Below, piece by piece: positions 10,610 through 19,514 of a DNA stretch of 36,256 nt. The notes under the pieces were generated by a model, which saw nothing but the letters and a program-made list of their open reading frames with translations, searched no databases and was not told the DNA's origin. The position numbers were made by a program, and so were the translations under genes. How positions within the stretch are numbered: position 1 is the first letter of the stretch; the number at the start of each line of letters is the position of its first letter. Source of the DNA: Syncephalastrum monosporum B8922 (lineage: Eukaryota; Mucoromycota; Mucoromycetes; Mucorales; Syncephalastraceae); contig JNEN01000790.1 in NCBI GenBank assembly GCA_000697355.1, positions 1 through 36,256 on the forward strand, written 5' to 3'.

Positions 10610-12481
10610 GTTGTTTAGTATATATAAAAGGACAGGAAAGAGAAGAGAAAGGAAAGGATTTTGAAGTTTGGATGGAGGCTAGAAAGCGAAAAGAGAGAGA
10701 AAGAAATAGCTGTTGATTGTTCGAGTAATGCGTACAAAGAAACACGGAGCAATAATGTTTGTGTTACGGCCAGGTGTCACACTCCAGAGTCTAATTTTGG
10801 TATGGAACGCGCCGTTTAGGCCAAGACGCCTGGATTATACATGAGACCAGTATAGCATATTGCCTCTTTCAGCTCGCTAAATTGCAAAGCTCTGCTTGTC
10901 TCCCTCTTTTGCATTTGTTTCATTGTTAGATGGAATATTGCTTAAACTATGGAGTCGAATAAAGAGAAATAAAAAAAATGTAATGAGTCCGATGCCGTCG
11001 CGCCCAAATTCAGCAAGATCCCACAGTCTTTCGCAGCCTCTATTTCTGTTTATGTGAATGCCATATCTTTGTGTGCCACGGGCGCTAATCTGCCGCCAGT
11101 GGCGCAGGCGTGTGCCCTCATTGGCTGGCTAGGCGACGTTCCACTTTCTGTGTTTTCCTTATCACATAAAATGGCGCTATTGTCTGCATGCCGCTAGTTT
11201 GTAGAATCACGCTTTTGTGCCGCCCTATATATATAAATGCCCCATATGATGCGTTTGATTTGCCTGTTGACAGGTTTTGGTGTACACCTAAAGTCATGTT
11301 CCTCTCCTTAAGGGGATGCAGATATTGCATTACCAACAGAACGACAGCACAGTATGTAGTGAAATGGAAGTTCAGAGCAGGGTCTCGCCAGATCTAGGAA
11401 CCCCTGCTGCTGATTTGACAAGCAGAAATTTTAGGGCGGGGCTTGAGATATCAGTCGTGGATCTGGACAAACCCTGGAATAGTCGGTCTTTTCCCTTGGC
11501 ATTTTCATCATAGTTTGTGTGCATAGATCAAAACTAAGCAGCGTACCGTACACCTCATATCGTCATTATGGAAAATATATGTATCACGTCAGTCCGAAGC
11601 AAACATATGCCTTTCTTTTTGCGTTCATGATGTTATAGGGAAGCACACTGTTTTATTGCATCCTTTTCTTATTTCAATAGAAGCCTCTTGTCCTTTCATT
11701 AAACTGTCTCGATTCACGGCACTAGGGAGCCATTGGCGGGGTAATTTTACCAAAACGGGACAGAAATACAAGCACCACAGCCTTTGTATAAATAACTGAA
11801 ACAAAAGGTCTCGCCTTTCCCGGGACAGCAGGCTTTCGATCGACTTCATAAAACAGGTCGCTCGCACTTCTTATACTTATACCCACAGAAAGATATTGAG
11901 CTTATGTGTAACGAATATCGACGAGCAGTCCTCCCTTCAACACTGCAACTTTCATCATGAACGCAACCAGCTGTCTACGTAGCAAAATATATCTTCTTGG
12001 ATGGCAGGTTGATACTTCCTGTGCAGACTCTCACAGGTTATGCTTTTTTTTCTTACTACTGGACATGCCAATATCGAGGAGATGGCGTGCGCGGAGGATG
12101 CTCTGAGGAACAGCAGTACACACAATATAAGAACCCTTGGTGGCTCGCATGTGGCGCGTCATCAAACAAAGAAAATACTGTACTTGGACAATAACGCTAA
12201 TCAAGTTTTAATACTGCATTATCAAAGAGCACTTTTGATCGAAAATGCGTACGTGGGATTGATATGCCGTGTTAACCATGGCCTACTTATATCTGTAACA
12301 CCTTCTAACGCTATCGCGATAAGATGAGGCTTGTAGTGATACATAGCATATGTGCTTTATAAAGCAGAGGTGAATCGCTGGCAGTTGCTTACATATGAAA
12401 CAAAAACCTCAAAATGAGCGAATGATACGCGTAGCAAATCTCGAGCTTTTCCGACGAACTTCTTTACTTTCTTTTCCCATA
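10610..12481. other. Divergent intergenic region between KCH1 and the GH31 gene
   Basis: This 1.87-kb stretch has no gene I can support. Short frames on both strands lack any recognisable domain. The KCH1 side carries a CT-rich leader (read on the minus strand) and a TATATA tract near 10619. The GH31 side has a TATA palindrome at 12353-12366. The size is large for this window and could hide a regulatory region or a non-coding transcript. Confidence 0.5.
12353..12366. promoter_or_regulatory. Palindromic TATA element of the GH31 gene
   Basis: TGCTTTATAAAGCA is a perfect palindrome that includes TATAAAG at 12358-12364. It lies about 120 nt before the GH31 ATG at 12482, a good distance for a fungal TATA box. 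Confidence 0.45.
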
Positions 12482-15082
12482 ATGAGTACTTGGGATTCTT
12501 TTTTGAAGGCGACAGGCTTGGCGAGCTACGATAACTACATAGAGCCACGGCTATCCATAGGCAATGCTGTGCCTAACCGAGAGTTTTCGACCGGCCATTT
12601 CAAAATTCAAGTCGATTCAGAAGCGCTTGCGCTCGTCATTAGGAATGACGCTGGCAAGATCCTTTGGAAGTGTAAGTGTTTTAGACTGCCGTAATATGTG
12701 ACGCAATACAGCATAATATTAAGCATACTGCAGCGATACACAATCTACCCTTTCTACTATCAAGCTCGGGTCAAGATGACATTCGCCCTTCTGCAGAGAA
12801 CAGCAGCGTATATTCGATTCAGGAAAGAGACGAACAGTCAACGATGCTGCAGACAGTGACGCATATCGAGAAGATGGACGACAAGACCGTGCGCATTTGT
12901 GGTGGTTTAGGCCACAGGATCGTGCCACCCACTCATCTGGACTATGAACTGACGCTGCATGAATTGAGCTTGTCGCAGCTCAAATTCTCTGCCCGCATCG
13001 TCCGCCGTGATCCTGCCATGGCCAACTACCGCCGCCTTATCCTCGTTTTGGAGTCCCGTCCAGAGGAGTCCTTTTATGGCTTTGGCGAGAGCTTCTCTCA
13101 TATCAATCTCAAAGGCCGTAAAGTCCCTGTTTGGATTAGGTACGTGCTCGTTTATCCATGTACTTCGTTACCACTAAGATTTGCGTAGAGAGAACGCACA
13201 CACCCAAGGAAAGAGATCATCTACTATCATTGGGAAAACCTACGCGCTTTTATCAGGATTGGACCTTTTCCCAGATGACCCTGATTTAGCCGGTTTGTCC
13301 TCTCGCGTATGTGTGCCCCAATTTATCACTTCGGATCGACGCTGCCTGTTCCTTGAAAATTCCGAGTACAGTAGCTTCGATATGCGGACACCCGATCGAG
13401 TCATCATTCGTGTTAATTCTGACCACGTGTCAGGCCGCCTCCTTCACGCCGCTTCCATGCTGGATCTCATCACGGCGTACACAGAGTACGCAGGACGCAT
13501 ACAGCCCTTACCGGACTGGGTTACGGAAGGAGTTATTGCTGGTATCCAAGGCGGCCATCAAAAAGTGCTGGATATAGTTCTGAAGCTGGTGCATCACCGA
13601 GTACCGCTGTCGGGTGTATGGATACCTGACTGGTGTGGCGTTCGGCCGCAGGAACGTAACAATAGGTCTACACAGCCTCTCTGGTGGAATTGGGAAGCTG
13701 ACACAGAGCTATATCCGTTCTGGCCTTCCTTTGTCGATAGTCTCTACCGAGAGCATGGTGTTCGTGTACTGACCTACGTCAGCCCATTCCTGGTCGACAA
13801 GCCAAACGCACGCCGAAATCTATACCAAGAAGCAGCAAACCAGGGCTACTTGGTGCAGAATGCAAGTAGCCAACCTTGCCTGCTGCGCTGCTCTGGACTG
13901 AATACAGGGCTACTTGACCTGAGTAATCCGCAGGCCTGTCTGTGGTTCAAGCAAGTTCTCAAGGACCAGGTGTGGCAAGATGGTGTATCAGGTTTGCAGT
14001 GTTTCCACGTAGCACTAAATTGTAATGCTCAACTCTTTATGACTTCCCTCTCTAGGTGTCATGGTGGATGGTGGTGAGAGCATGCCGAGCGACACAGAAA
14101 GCATCAAGCTGCACGGTGACATTCTACCAAATGCTTTCCATAATCTCTATCCTACTTTATGGAGTCAATTGAATCGTGAAGTGACAGAAGAATTGGACTA
14201 TGCCGATCAAACTGTCTGCTTCTACCGCTCCGGCTTCACGCAGTCACCTAGAAGCATGTCTCTTCTGTGGACAGGTGACCACACCGTATCGTGGGATCAG
14301 CAAGGGGGCATCAAAAGTGCAGTACGTTTACGCTTGTTTTCATTTTTAAAGAGGTTTTATCTTACATTCTACATTGAAGCTCATAGGCATGCTTTCAGCC
14401 GGCTTTTCGGGCTTCTCTGCCAATCACAGCGATGTTGGCGGTTACAGTGTCGTGGAAGGTATCTTTAGCGGCGCAGCTATGGTACGCTCGAAGGAGTTGT
14501 TGTTCCGTTGGATGGAGCTCGCTGCTTTCACGGCAGCTTTTCGAACACAGGAAGGATTGCAGCCGGATCAGAATGTTCAATTTTATTCGGATGAAGGTAA
14601 AGAAGGAAAAGACCTCTCTGCAGAGACTCATCGGAATTTTACCAGACACCTACACACATTTTTCGCACACGGCGAGATTGTTTAAGGCATTGGCACCCTA
14701 CCGCAAGCGTTTACTACAGGAGGCACAGGAAAAGGGATGGCCACTGATGCGACATATGGCGCTTTACTACCCCGAGGACCCAAGCACTAATGAGCTGACG
14801 CACCAGTTTTTACTCGGTAAACATCTCATGGTTGCTCCAGTGTTGTCACCCTCGACGACGTTTGTCAAGGTGTACTTCCCCAAGGAGACTGAGCGTACAT
14901 CATGGCGTAATATCTGGACGGGTAAATATTTCGAGGCCGATGGGACTTACAAGGTGGTGGACACACCTCTGGGTCAGCCTGCTGCTCTGATAAGAGAGCC
15001 TCGTCAAGATGATGGTCTGTTGAATGACCTAGTCGATTTCGCGAACGCCACGTCTGCCTATAACGTTGCGTCGCTCAAGTAG
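12482..15082 (+). CDS. GH31 alpha-glycosidase, YihQ/sulfoquinovosidase clade
   Basis: Retaining alpha-glycosidase of family 31, closest in pattern to bacterial YihQ. Six exons: 12482-12671, 12734-13139, 13189-13991, 14056-14321, 14380-14596, 14646-15082; 772 aa, somewhat longer than YihQ (about 680). There is no signal peptide, so it is probably intracellular. The nucleophile is Asp471 in MVDGGESMPSD, where YihQ-type enzymes have MADFGEYLP. The acid/base is Asp541 in WTGDHTVSW, 70 residues on. HSDVGGY, AFRTQEG and FLLGKHLMVAPV are further GH31 hallmarks. The -1 subsite loop reads WIPDWCGVR then LWWNWEAD. The Arg three residues before the Trp, which binds sulfonate in true sulfoquinovosidases as I recall it, is Gln or Pro here. 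A glucoside or other sugar substrate may therefore be more likely. The first ATG was chosen because it begins the conserved frame after a TATA box. Confidence 0.88.
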
Positions 15083-15205
15083 ATTAAAAGGAGCAAGCTC
15101 TACTATGATGAGCTGTCTTCTGTTGCCCTTGACATTTTCTGCACATGCACCCCTGCTCAAGAACGTCTGCTTAACTCGATCGCGTGCTGACATAATCTTA
15201 GCACA

Positions 15206-15211
15206 AATAAA
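15206..15211 (+). terminator. Poly(A) signal after the GH31 gene
   Basis: AATAAA occurs 124 nt after the GH31 stop in an AT-rich context, matching the canonical polyadenylation hexamer. The cleavage site is not visible. Confidence 0.45.
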
Positions 15212-15282
15212 ATGTATCACAAGTTCGAAGCTGTCTCGCAGCATATAGCAAGCCTAAATCGTGTACCCCGTATGGTAAATTT

Positions 15283-15316
15283 GATTTAAAAGGAATATCA
15301 TTCCTCTTTTAAGATC
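15283..15316. repeat. Imperfect inverted repeat (hairpin)
   Basis: Arms TTAAAAGGAAT and ATTCCTCTTTTAA face each other across three nucleotides, with one bulged C. It is AT-rich, about 200 nt after the GH31 stop, and might aid 3'-end formation. It may also be chance. Confidence 0.4.
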
Positions 15317-15600
15317 ACAGCGCCATTGCACTATACTACTGTTATAAGACACCCCATATTTGATAAATGCTTCTATTCGCTTTCCGTTTATATTAGGATA
15401 CATTTACCGGTGCTCTTGAGGATAGCCTAACAGCCATATTCGTATCTACGATTTTGATAGCTACTCGATTTACAGAGACATTCAATAAAATAGACTGGCG
15501 GCCTATGGCTATCTCCTCCATACAAACAATGAAATTATACAGAGCAACGCGAGTACTACGGTACATCACATTATACGCGGAAAGTCGCGCTAACCTAAGC

Positions 15601-15639
15601 GGTGTGACCGCCTTTGCGGGTTTTTACGTATTTCACACC
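15601..15639. repeat. 39-nt stem-loop with nested stem
   Basis: A seven-base outer stem, GGTGTGA with TCACACC, encloses a four-base inner stem, CCGC with GCGG, and a T-rich strand. No tRNA features (A or B box, anticodon arm) accompany it. The structure is clear; its meaning is not. Confidence 0.4.
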
Positions 15640-16425
15640 CTTTGTGTACTGATCTAGGATGATACGACGTCGTTCGTCCTACACTAGCACATTGCTAACC
15701 AATGCTCTGGATGGAAAGACATCCAAGGTAGAAAGGACTAGTATTTTGCCTGGGAACAATTTCTAATACAGAGTACACAATGGGAAACATACATCAAAAA
15801 ATGCTCGGAACACATCATATTCTGCATTAAAGATCATTCGTTGTCATATTCTATCACTTTGCATACCGACTATACCAATCATAGCTTGTCCGGTAGCTAT
15901 GCAGTAGCACTCTGTATTTTCAAACACAAAGGTATTGATTGTGCATAGAATTAGCAGTGACATGAGAAGCGAGATGATCGGGTCTGCGGTTTTCGATCCT
16001 TATTTTTAAACATCTCAATATGGTAAAAAGACAAAAAGTAAAAGAAACTTTCGCGGAGAAATGGCAGACCTTCCCTTTCTACGCCATAGCATCTTCACTG
16101 AAGCTTTATATAAACCAGCGATAATCCGTTATAAGGCTTCACTCTATATGCGGTCAGCAATAAGCGATTCTGAGCAAGTAGCGACAGTAATTGCTTTAGT
16201 CTATGCGTTCCCCAGGGTAGAGAAGACCAACTGTGGATCATTGATATCAGACTCGCGAGTATTTCGCTGTAAAACGTGCCCTGATTGGGCCAAAAAAGCA
16301 ATCCTTCCGGGATGCTGATCTTTGAGTTTCCCGGGATTCGACCTGACAAAGCATTCAATCACCGATGCTTTGCTCGTTGGGTGTGAGGGATTTTTGCTTT
16401 TCCACTATCTGTCAAGTTTCCCATC

Positions 16426-16432
16426 TATAAAA
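16426..16432 (+). promoter_or_regulatory. TATA box of the DUF1775 gene
   Basis: TATAAAA followed by GG lies 80 nt before the ATG at 16506, the clearest core promoter in the window. Confidence 0.55.
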
Positions 16433-16505
16433 GGCGTGGCGTACTCTCTTCAAAGAGGTTTGTTTACTTTCATTCGTACACTTGCAAAACACTATAATCG
16501 CTGAT

Positions 16506-17341
16506 ATGATTTTCTCTAAAGCAACTACGGTTATGGTGGCCCTTGCACTCGGCGCTGTTCAGGCTCATGTTCATATTGATCCTAATGAGGCCAAGGTAAA
16601 CTCGTTTTACATGCAATCTTCTGTCGAGAGAGTAGTATGGCTGATTATATCCAACTATATAGCCTGGATCCAGCTTTAACACCTCCTTCACGGTGCCCCA
16701 CGGTTGTGACGGATCGCCAACTGTAGAGATTGACGTGGCTGTACCGCCCGAGGTGCTGTCGATCCAGCCTGCACAAGTCAATGGATGGGTAAGCAGTGAT
16801 AATCTCGATGGCAGCTTCATAACTTACGAGTCCCTTTATGCAGAAATTAGACGTGCAGTACCGTGATCTGGACAAACCGCAAGAAGTCAACGGTCAAATG
16901 ATCAACCGCACTGTGTCCAACATTACGTGGTCCGGTAACCAACTGGCACCTACAGAAAAGCAGCTATTTGGCGTGGTCATTCAGGTGCCTCAGGTGAACC
17001 TCACGGACAGTAACTCGAATGTGACGCTGTATTTCCCCGTAGTCCAGAAATGGTAAGTAACGAGAACTCTGCGTATTTAAAACCAAGATATTTATGCCTA
17101 TATGTACAGTGTCAACGGTACGAGTCTGTGGACCGACACGTCAGGCAAGGGTGAGAGTACGATTGAAGGCGCCCCTGAGCCAGCTCCCAGTCTCGTTATT
17201 ACGAACAACCCGGTAAACCCTTCAGCGTCTGCTAGCGCTTCAGCTAGCAGCAACAGTGGAGAGAGTGGTGCGGGTGCCTTGCTGGCTCCTATTGGCATGT
17301 CCTTAGTGGGATCTCTGCTCGCGGCTGTCTTTATTTTGTAA
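16506..17341 (+). CDS. Secreted YcnI-like (DUF1775) protein, probably GPI-anchored
   Basis: DUF1775 domain protein related to bacterial YcnI, a copper-binding protein of the cell envelope. Four exons: 16506-16595, 16663-16788, 16844-17052, 17110-17341; 218 aa. A signal peptide runs to about residue 20, with predicted cleavage after VQA. The mature chain would start with HVHIDPNEA, giving the N-terminal His and nearby Glu used by YcnI to bind Cu(II). The core motifs VPHGCDG, GWKLDVQYRDL, ITWSG and FPVVQKC follow, with Cys45 and Cys142 able to form a disulfide. A Ser/Ala-rich linker (SASASASAS) and a hydrophobic C-terminus after SGESGAGA suggest a GPI anchor. Several N-x-S/T sites fit an extracellular protein. 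The first Met in frame after the TATA box was taken. Copper binding is inference from the family. Confidence 0.88.
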
Positions 17342-18160
17342 AAAAAAAAAAATGAATCACGCTCTATACTCGGCCTGCCTCGTAGTCCTTATTATATGTA
17401 GGATGCTCCCTTTTACCTGTGGTCACTTATTTTATAAGATGTTGTGGTCAATATATTAATTTATCAAGATGGGCTGCGAAATATTCATATCGCTTACACG
17501 ATGCATATCTTGGGTTTTAGCTAGGGAGACAATCACTTTTTTACACCAGACAGCTACATAAAAACGAGTGATTGTTCGTACGGCCAGTTTGATGCAAGCA
17601 TTTCCTGAGATGTACGTAATTTTGATAGAAGAACAGACTTGAAATAGATTCTTTGAAGTACTTGAAGTCTAGTGGCAATGTGCTGTATAGAAAAAAAAAA
17701 AAAGAAGCTATATGAGGTATCCATCCCTAACTAAATTGTCCCTTCATAGAACTTCCCTTCAATGACGTTATCTAACAGTTACTCATCCTTGTGGATCATT
17801 TGGGGTATATGAAAAGAAAATAAAGGAATTGTCCAATGGATTTAATGAAGTCCCATGTATCTCTCAGAGTACGCCTGTGGTGGTCTTCCATAAGCTGTAG
17901 CTCCATACCGGGAGGAGCTGCGCATACGGTTGCCTCCTTACTAGCCAATAGAGTGCACACATGTTAAGTATACAGATGTATAATATAAAAAGAAGGCGGT
18001 ACCTATAGAATGGCACTTGGCGCATAATAAAATAAGAAAAAGCGAAAGCCAGTTCTCTGAGCCATTGCCTAGCTCTGCAGGCCGCGCGACCGGCAATAGA
18101 AATAAGGACAAAATCAGTGCTTTCTTCCTTGCGCATTATAAGCGGTGCGCGTTTGACAGA
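17342..18160. other. Intergenic region before the AcpS gene
   Basis: No gene is supported in 819 nt. There are A-runs at 17341-17352 and near 17690-17702. The right end carries a CCAAT/TATA promoter and a five-codon upstream ORF. Candidate frames overlapping 18017-18160 are the leader of the AcpS gene. Confidence 0.55.
17945..17990 (+). promoter_or_regulatory. CCAAT and TATA boxes of the AcpS gene
   Basis: CCAAT at 17945-17949 is followed by TATAAAA at 17984-17990. The coding ATG is at 18161, so the leader may be 100-140 nt. A short upstream ORF (ATG at 18010, TAA at 18025-18027) falls in that leader and could dampen translation. Confidence 0.45.
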
Positions 18161-18653
18161 ATGATTCTTGGGATTGGTGTGGACATTGTCCACCTCCCAC
18201 GCATCTCGCTGTTGGTGAGACGACGCGGTACGCAACGGCTTGCACAGAGGATACTAAGTCAGCAAGAATTAAACGAATTTCGGCATCTTGCTCACATGAA
18301 TGGGGAGACTATGGATCGCAAGGCATTGATCTATTTAGGCTCCAGGCAAGGGCACGCCAAGCTGTTCATGTATCGAGTACTCATGGTCTGATAGATGGTG
18401 CATAAAGGAAGCAGTGTACAAGGCCCTGTTTCCAGTGCATCGGCTGGAATGGAAACAAGTGACGGTATACAAGGAACGAGGCAAGTCCAAAGGGTGTGCT
18501 GCGTACATCTGCTAATAAATTGAACAAAAATTAACAGGCAAGCCAATGTTGTCCATAGCGAACAGTGTTCAGTATGGCATCGCGCGTTCGCACGTTGCAC
18601 TTTCGCATGATGGAGAATATGCAGTGGCGCAGGTGGTGTTGGAAAGCGCATGA
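18161..18653 (+). CDS. PPT2: AcpS-type holo-[acyl-carrier-protein] synthase
   Basis: 4'-Phosphopantetheinyl transferase of the small trimeric AcpS class. It moves phosphopantetheine from CoA to a serine of an acyl carrier protein. In fungi the stand-alone AcpS-type enzyme (Ppt2) serves the mitochondrial ACP. Three exons: 18161-18345, 18395-18480, 18538-18653; 128 aa, the usual AcpS size. Start motif MILGIGVDIVHLPRI holds Mg ligand Asp8. RWCIKEAVYKAL holds Glu67. GKPML and SHDGEYAVAQVV complete the fold. No clear targeting peptide is seen, so mitochondrial location is uncertain. Both introns begin with GC (CAG|GCAAGG and GAG|GCAAGT); no GT donor keeps the conserved frame. The second intron has a good CTAAT branch point. 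Confidence 0.9.
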
Positions 18654-19514
18654 TAATTCTACAGTATCTGTGCCATCCATATAGATGACCATAATAATAA
18701 GAAATGCCCAGCTGAGTCAAATGCACCCATACGCTGTCTATTTTTGGCTTTTGCACGCGATAGTGCACCTCATGGACCGGACTTGCCTTGTTCCTAGGTT
18801 TCTCTTTTTTTTAATACTCTTTTTCCCTTTTCCCATTTCCGACTTTAGTTATGTATTATAGACCACCCTTCACACTGTGGTATGAACGGCCATCGTGAAG
18901 GCGTAGAGAGATCTGACAAAAGGTCAGAAAAAGAAAAGACAGAGTAATAAAAACCTCGGCATAAAACTAGAGCGAAAGGCCAACTGCCCACTTTATTTTC
19001 TTCTTCCTCGAGGGCCAGATCAATTCGGTCTGCCAAAAAAAAAAAAAAACCAAAAAAAGAGTGCTCATATACTGTCTCTCTCTTTTCCTTTACCTTTTCA
19101 CCTTTTTACTTTGTATCCCGTTCACCTTCCACTCTACAACGAGTCAAACAAGAGCAGTGCAGAGCAGAGAAGAGCAGTGCAGAGCAGAGAAGAGCAGAGC
19201 AGAACAGAATAGAGCAGAATTCTCCTGAGCTGTCTTCCTCCTCCCTTTCTTTTATACTTTATATCATTTTCATTTAACGGGACAGTCCCGTCGTTTTCTT
19301 TTGTTATATACATACTGTAACTTTAGAAGCGACTCAGTCCGTCGGTCAGTGAGTGGGTCAGTCAGTTGAGTCGGTTGCCCGCTGTACTGCCTCTCCTCCT
19401 TCTATTCTTATTCGTGTTATTATTATTACCGTCTATTATTGTTATTCTTATTAGCAGCAGGCGTCGCTTCCCTTCCTTCTCTCTTCCCTTCATCCACACG
19501 TTATTCCCCTTTCC
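18654..19514. other. LRG1 promoter and leader
   Basis: No coding region is seen in 861 nt. The sequence has many homopolymer and CT-rich runs, a 20-nt tandem repeat at 19151-19220, and repeated GTCAGT/GAGTC motifs at 19331-19375. A long CT-rich leader precedes the ATG at 19515. Confidence 0.55.
19151..19220 (+). repeat. Tandem repeat in the LRG1 upstream region
   Basis: The 20-nt unit agagcagtgcagagcagaga occurs twice without change (19151-19190). Degenerate AGAGCAGA copies continue to 19220. It lies about 300 nt before the LRG1 ATG and could be in the transcript leader. Confidence 0.85.

Larger units (their letters stand above)
15083..16505. other. Intergenic region between GH31 and DUF1775 genes
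   Basis: No supported gene in 1.4 kb. It holds the GH31 poly(A) signal at 15206-15211, hairpins near 15283-15316 and 15601-15639, a small inverted repeat AAAGCAT/ATGCTTT near 16349-16372, and the TATA box of the next gene. Short open frames (for example 16061-16318) show no domain. Confidence 0.5.

Noticed and set aside
14597..14645. Alternative acceptor CAG at 14621-14623 in the GH31 gene
   Set aside because: It keeps a short open frame that ends at TAA near 14683 and loses the conserved RLFKALAPYRKRLL block. The acceptor at 14644-14645 restores the family sequence.
16321..16380. Possible tRNA T-arm (ggattcgacc) on the minus strand
   Set aside because: The flanking bases do not form the five-pair T stem, and no acceptor, D or anticodon arm could be built.
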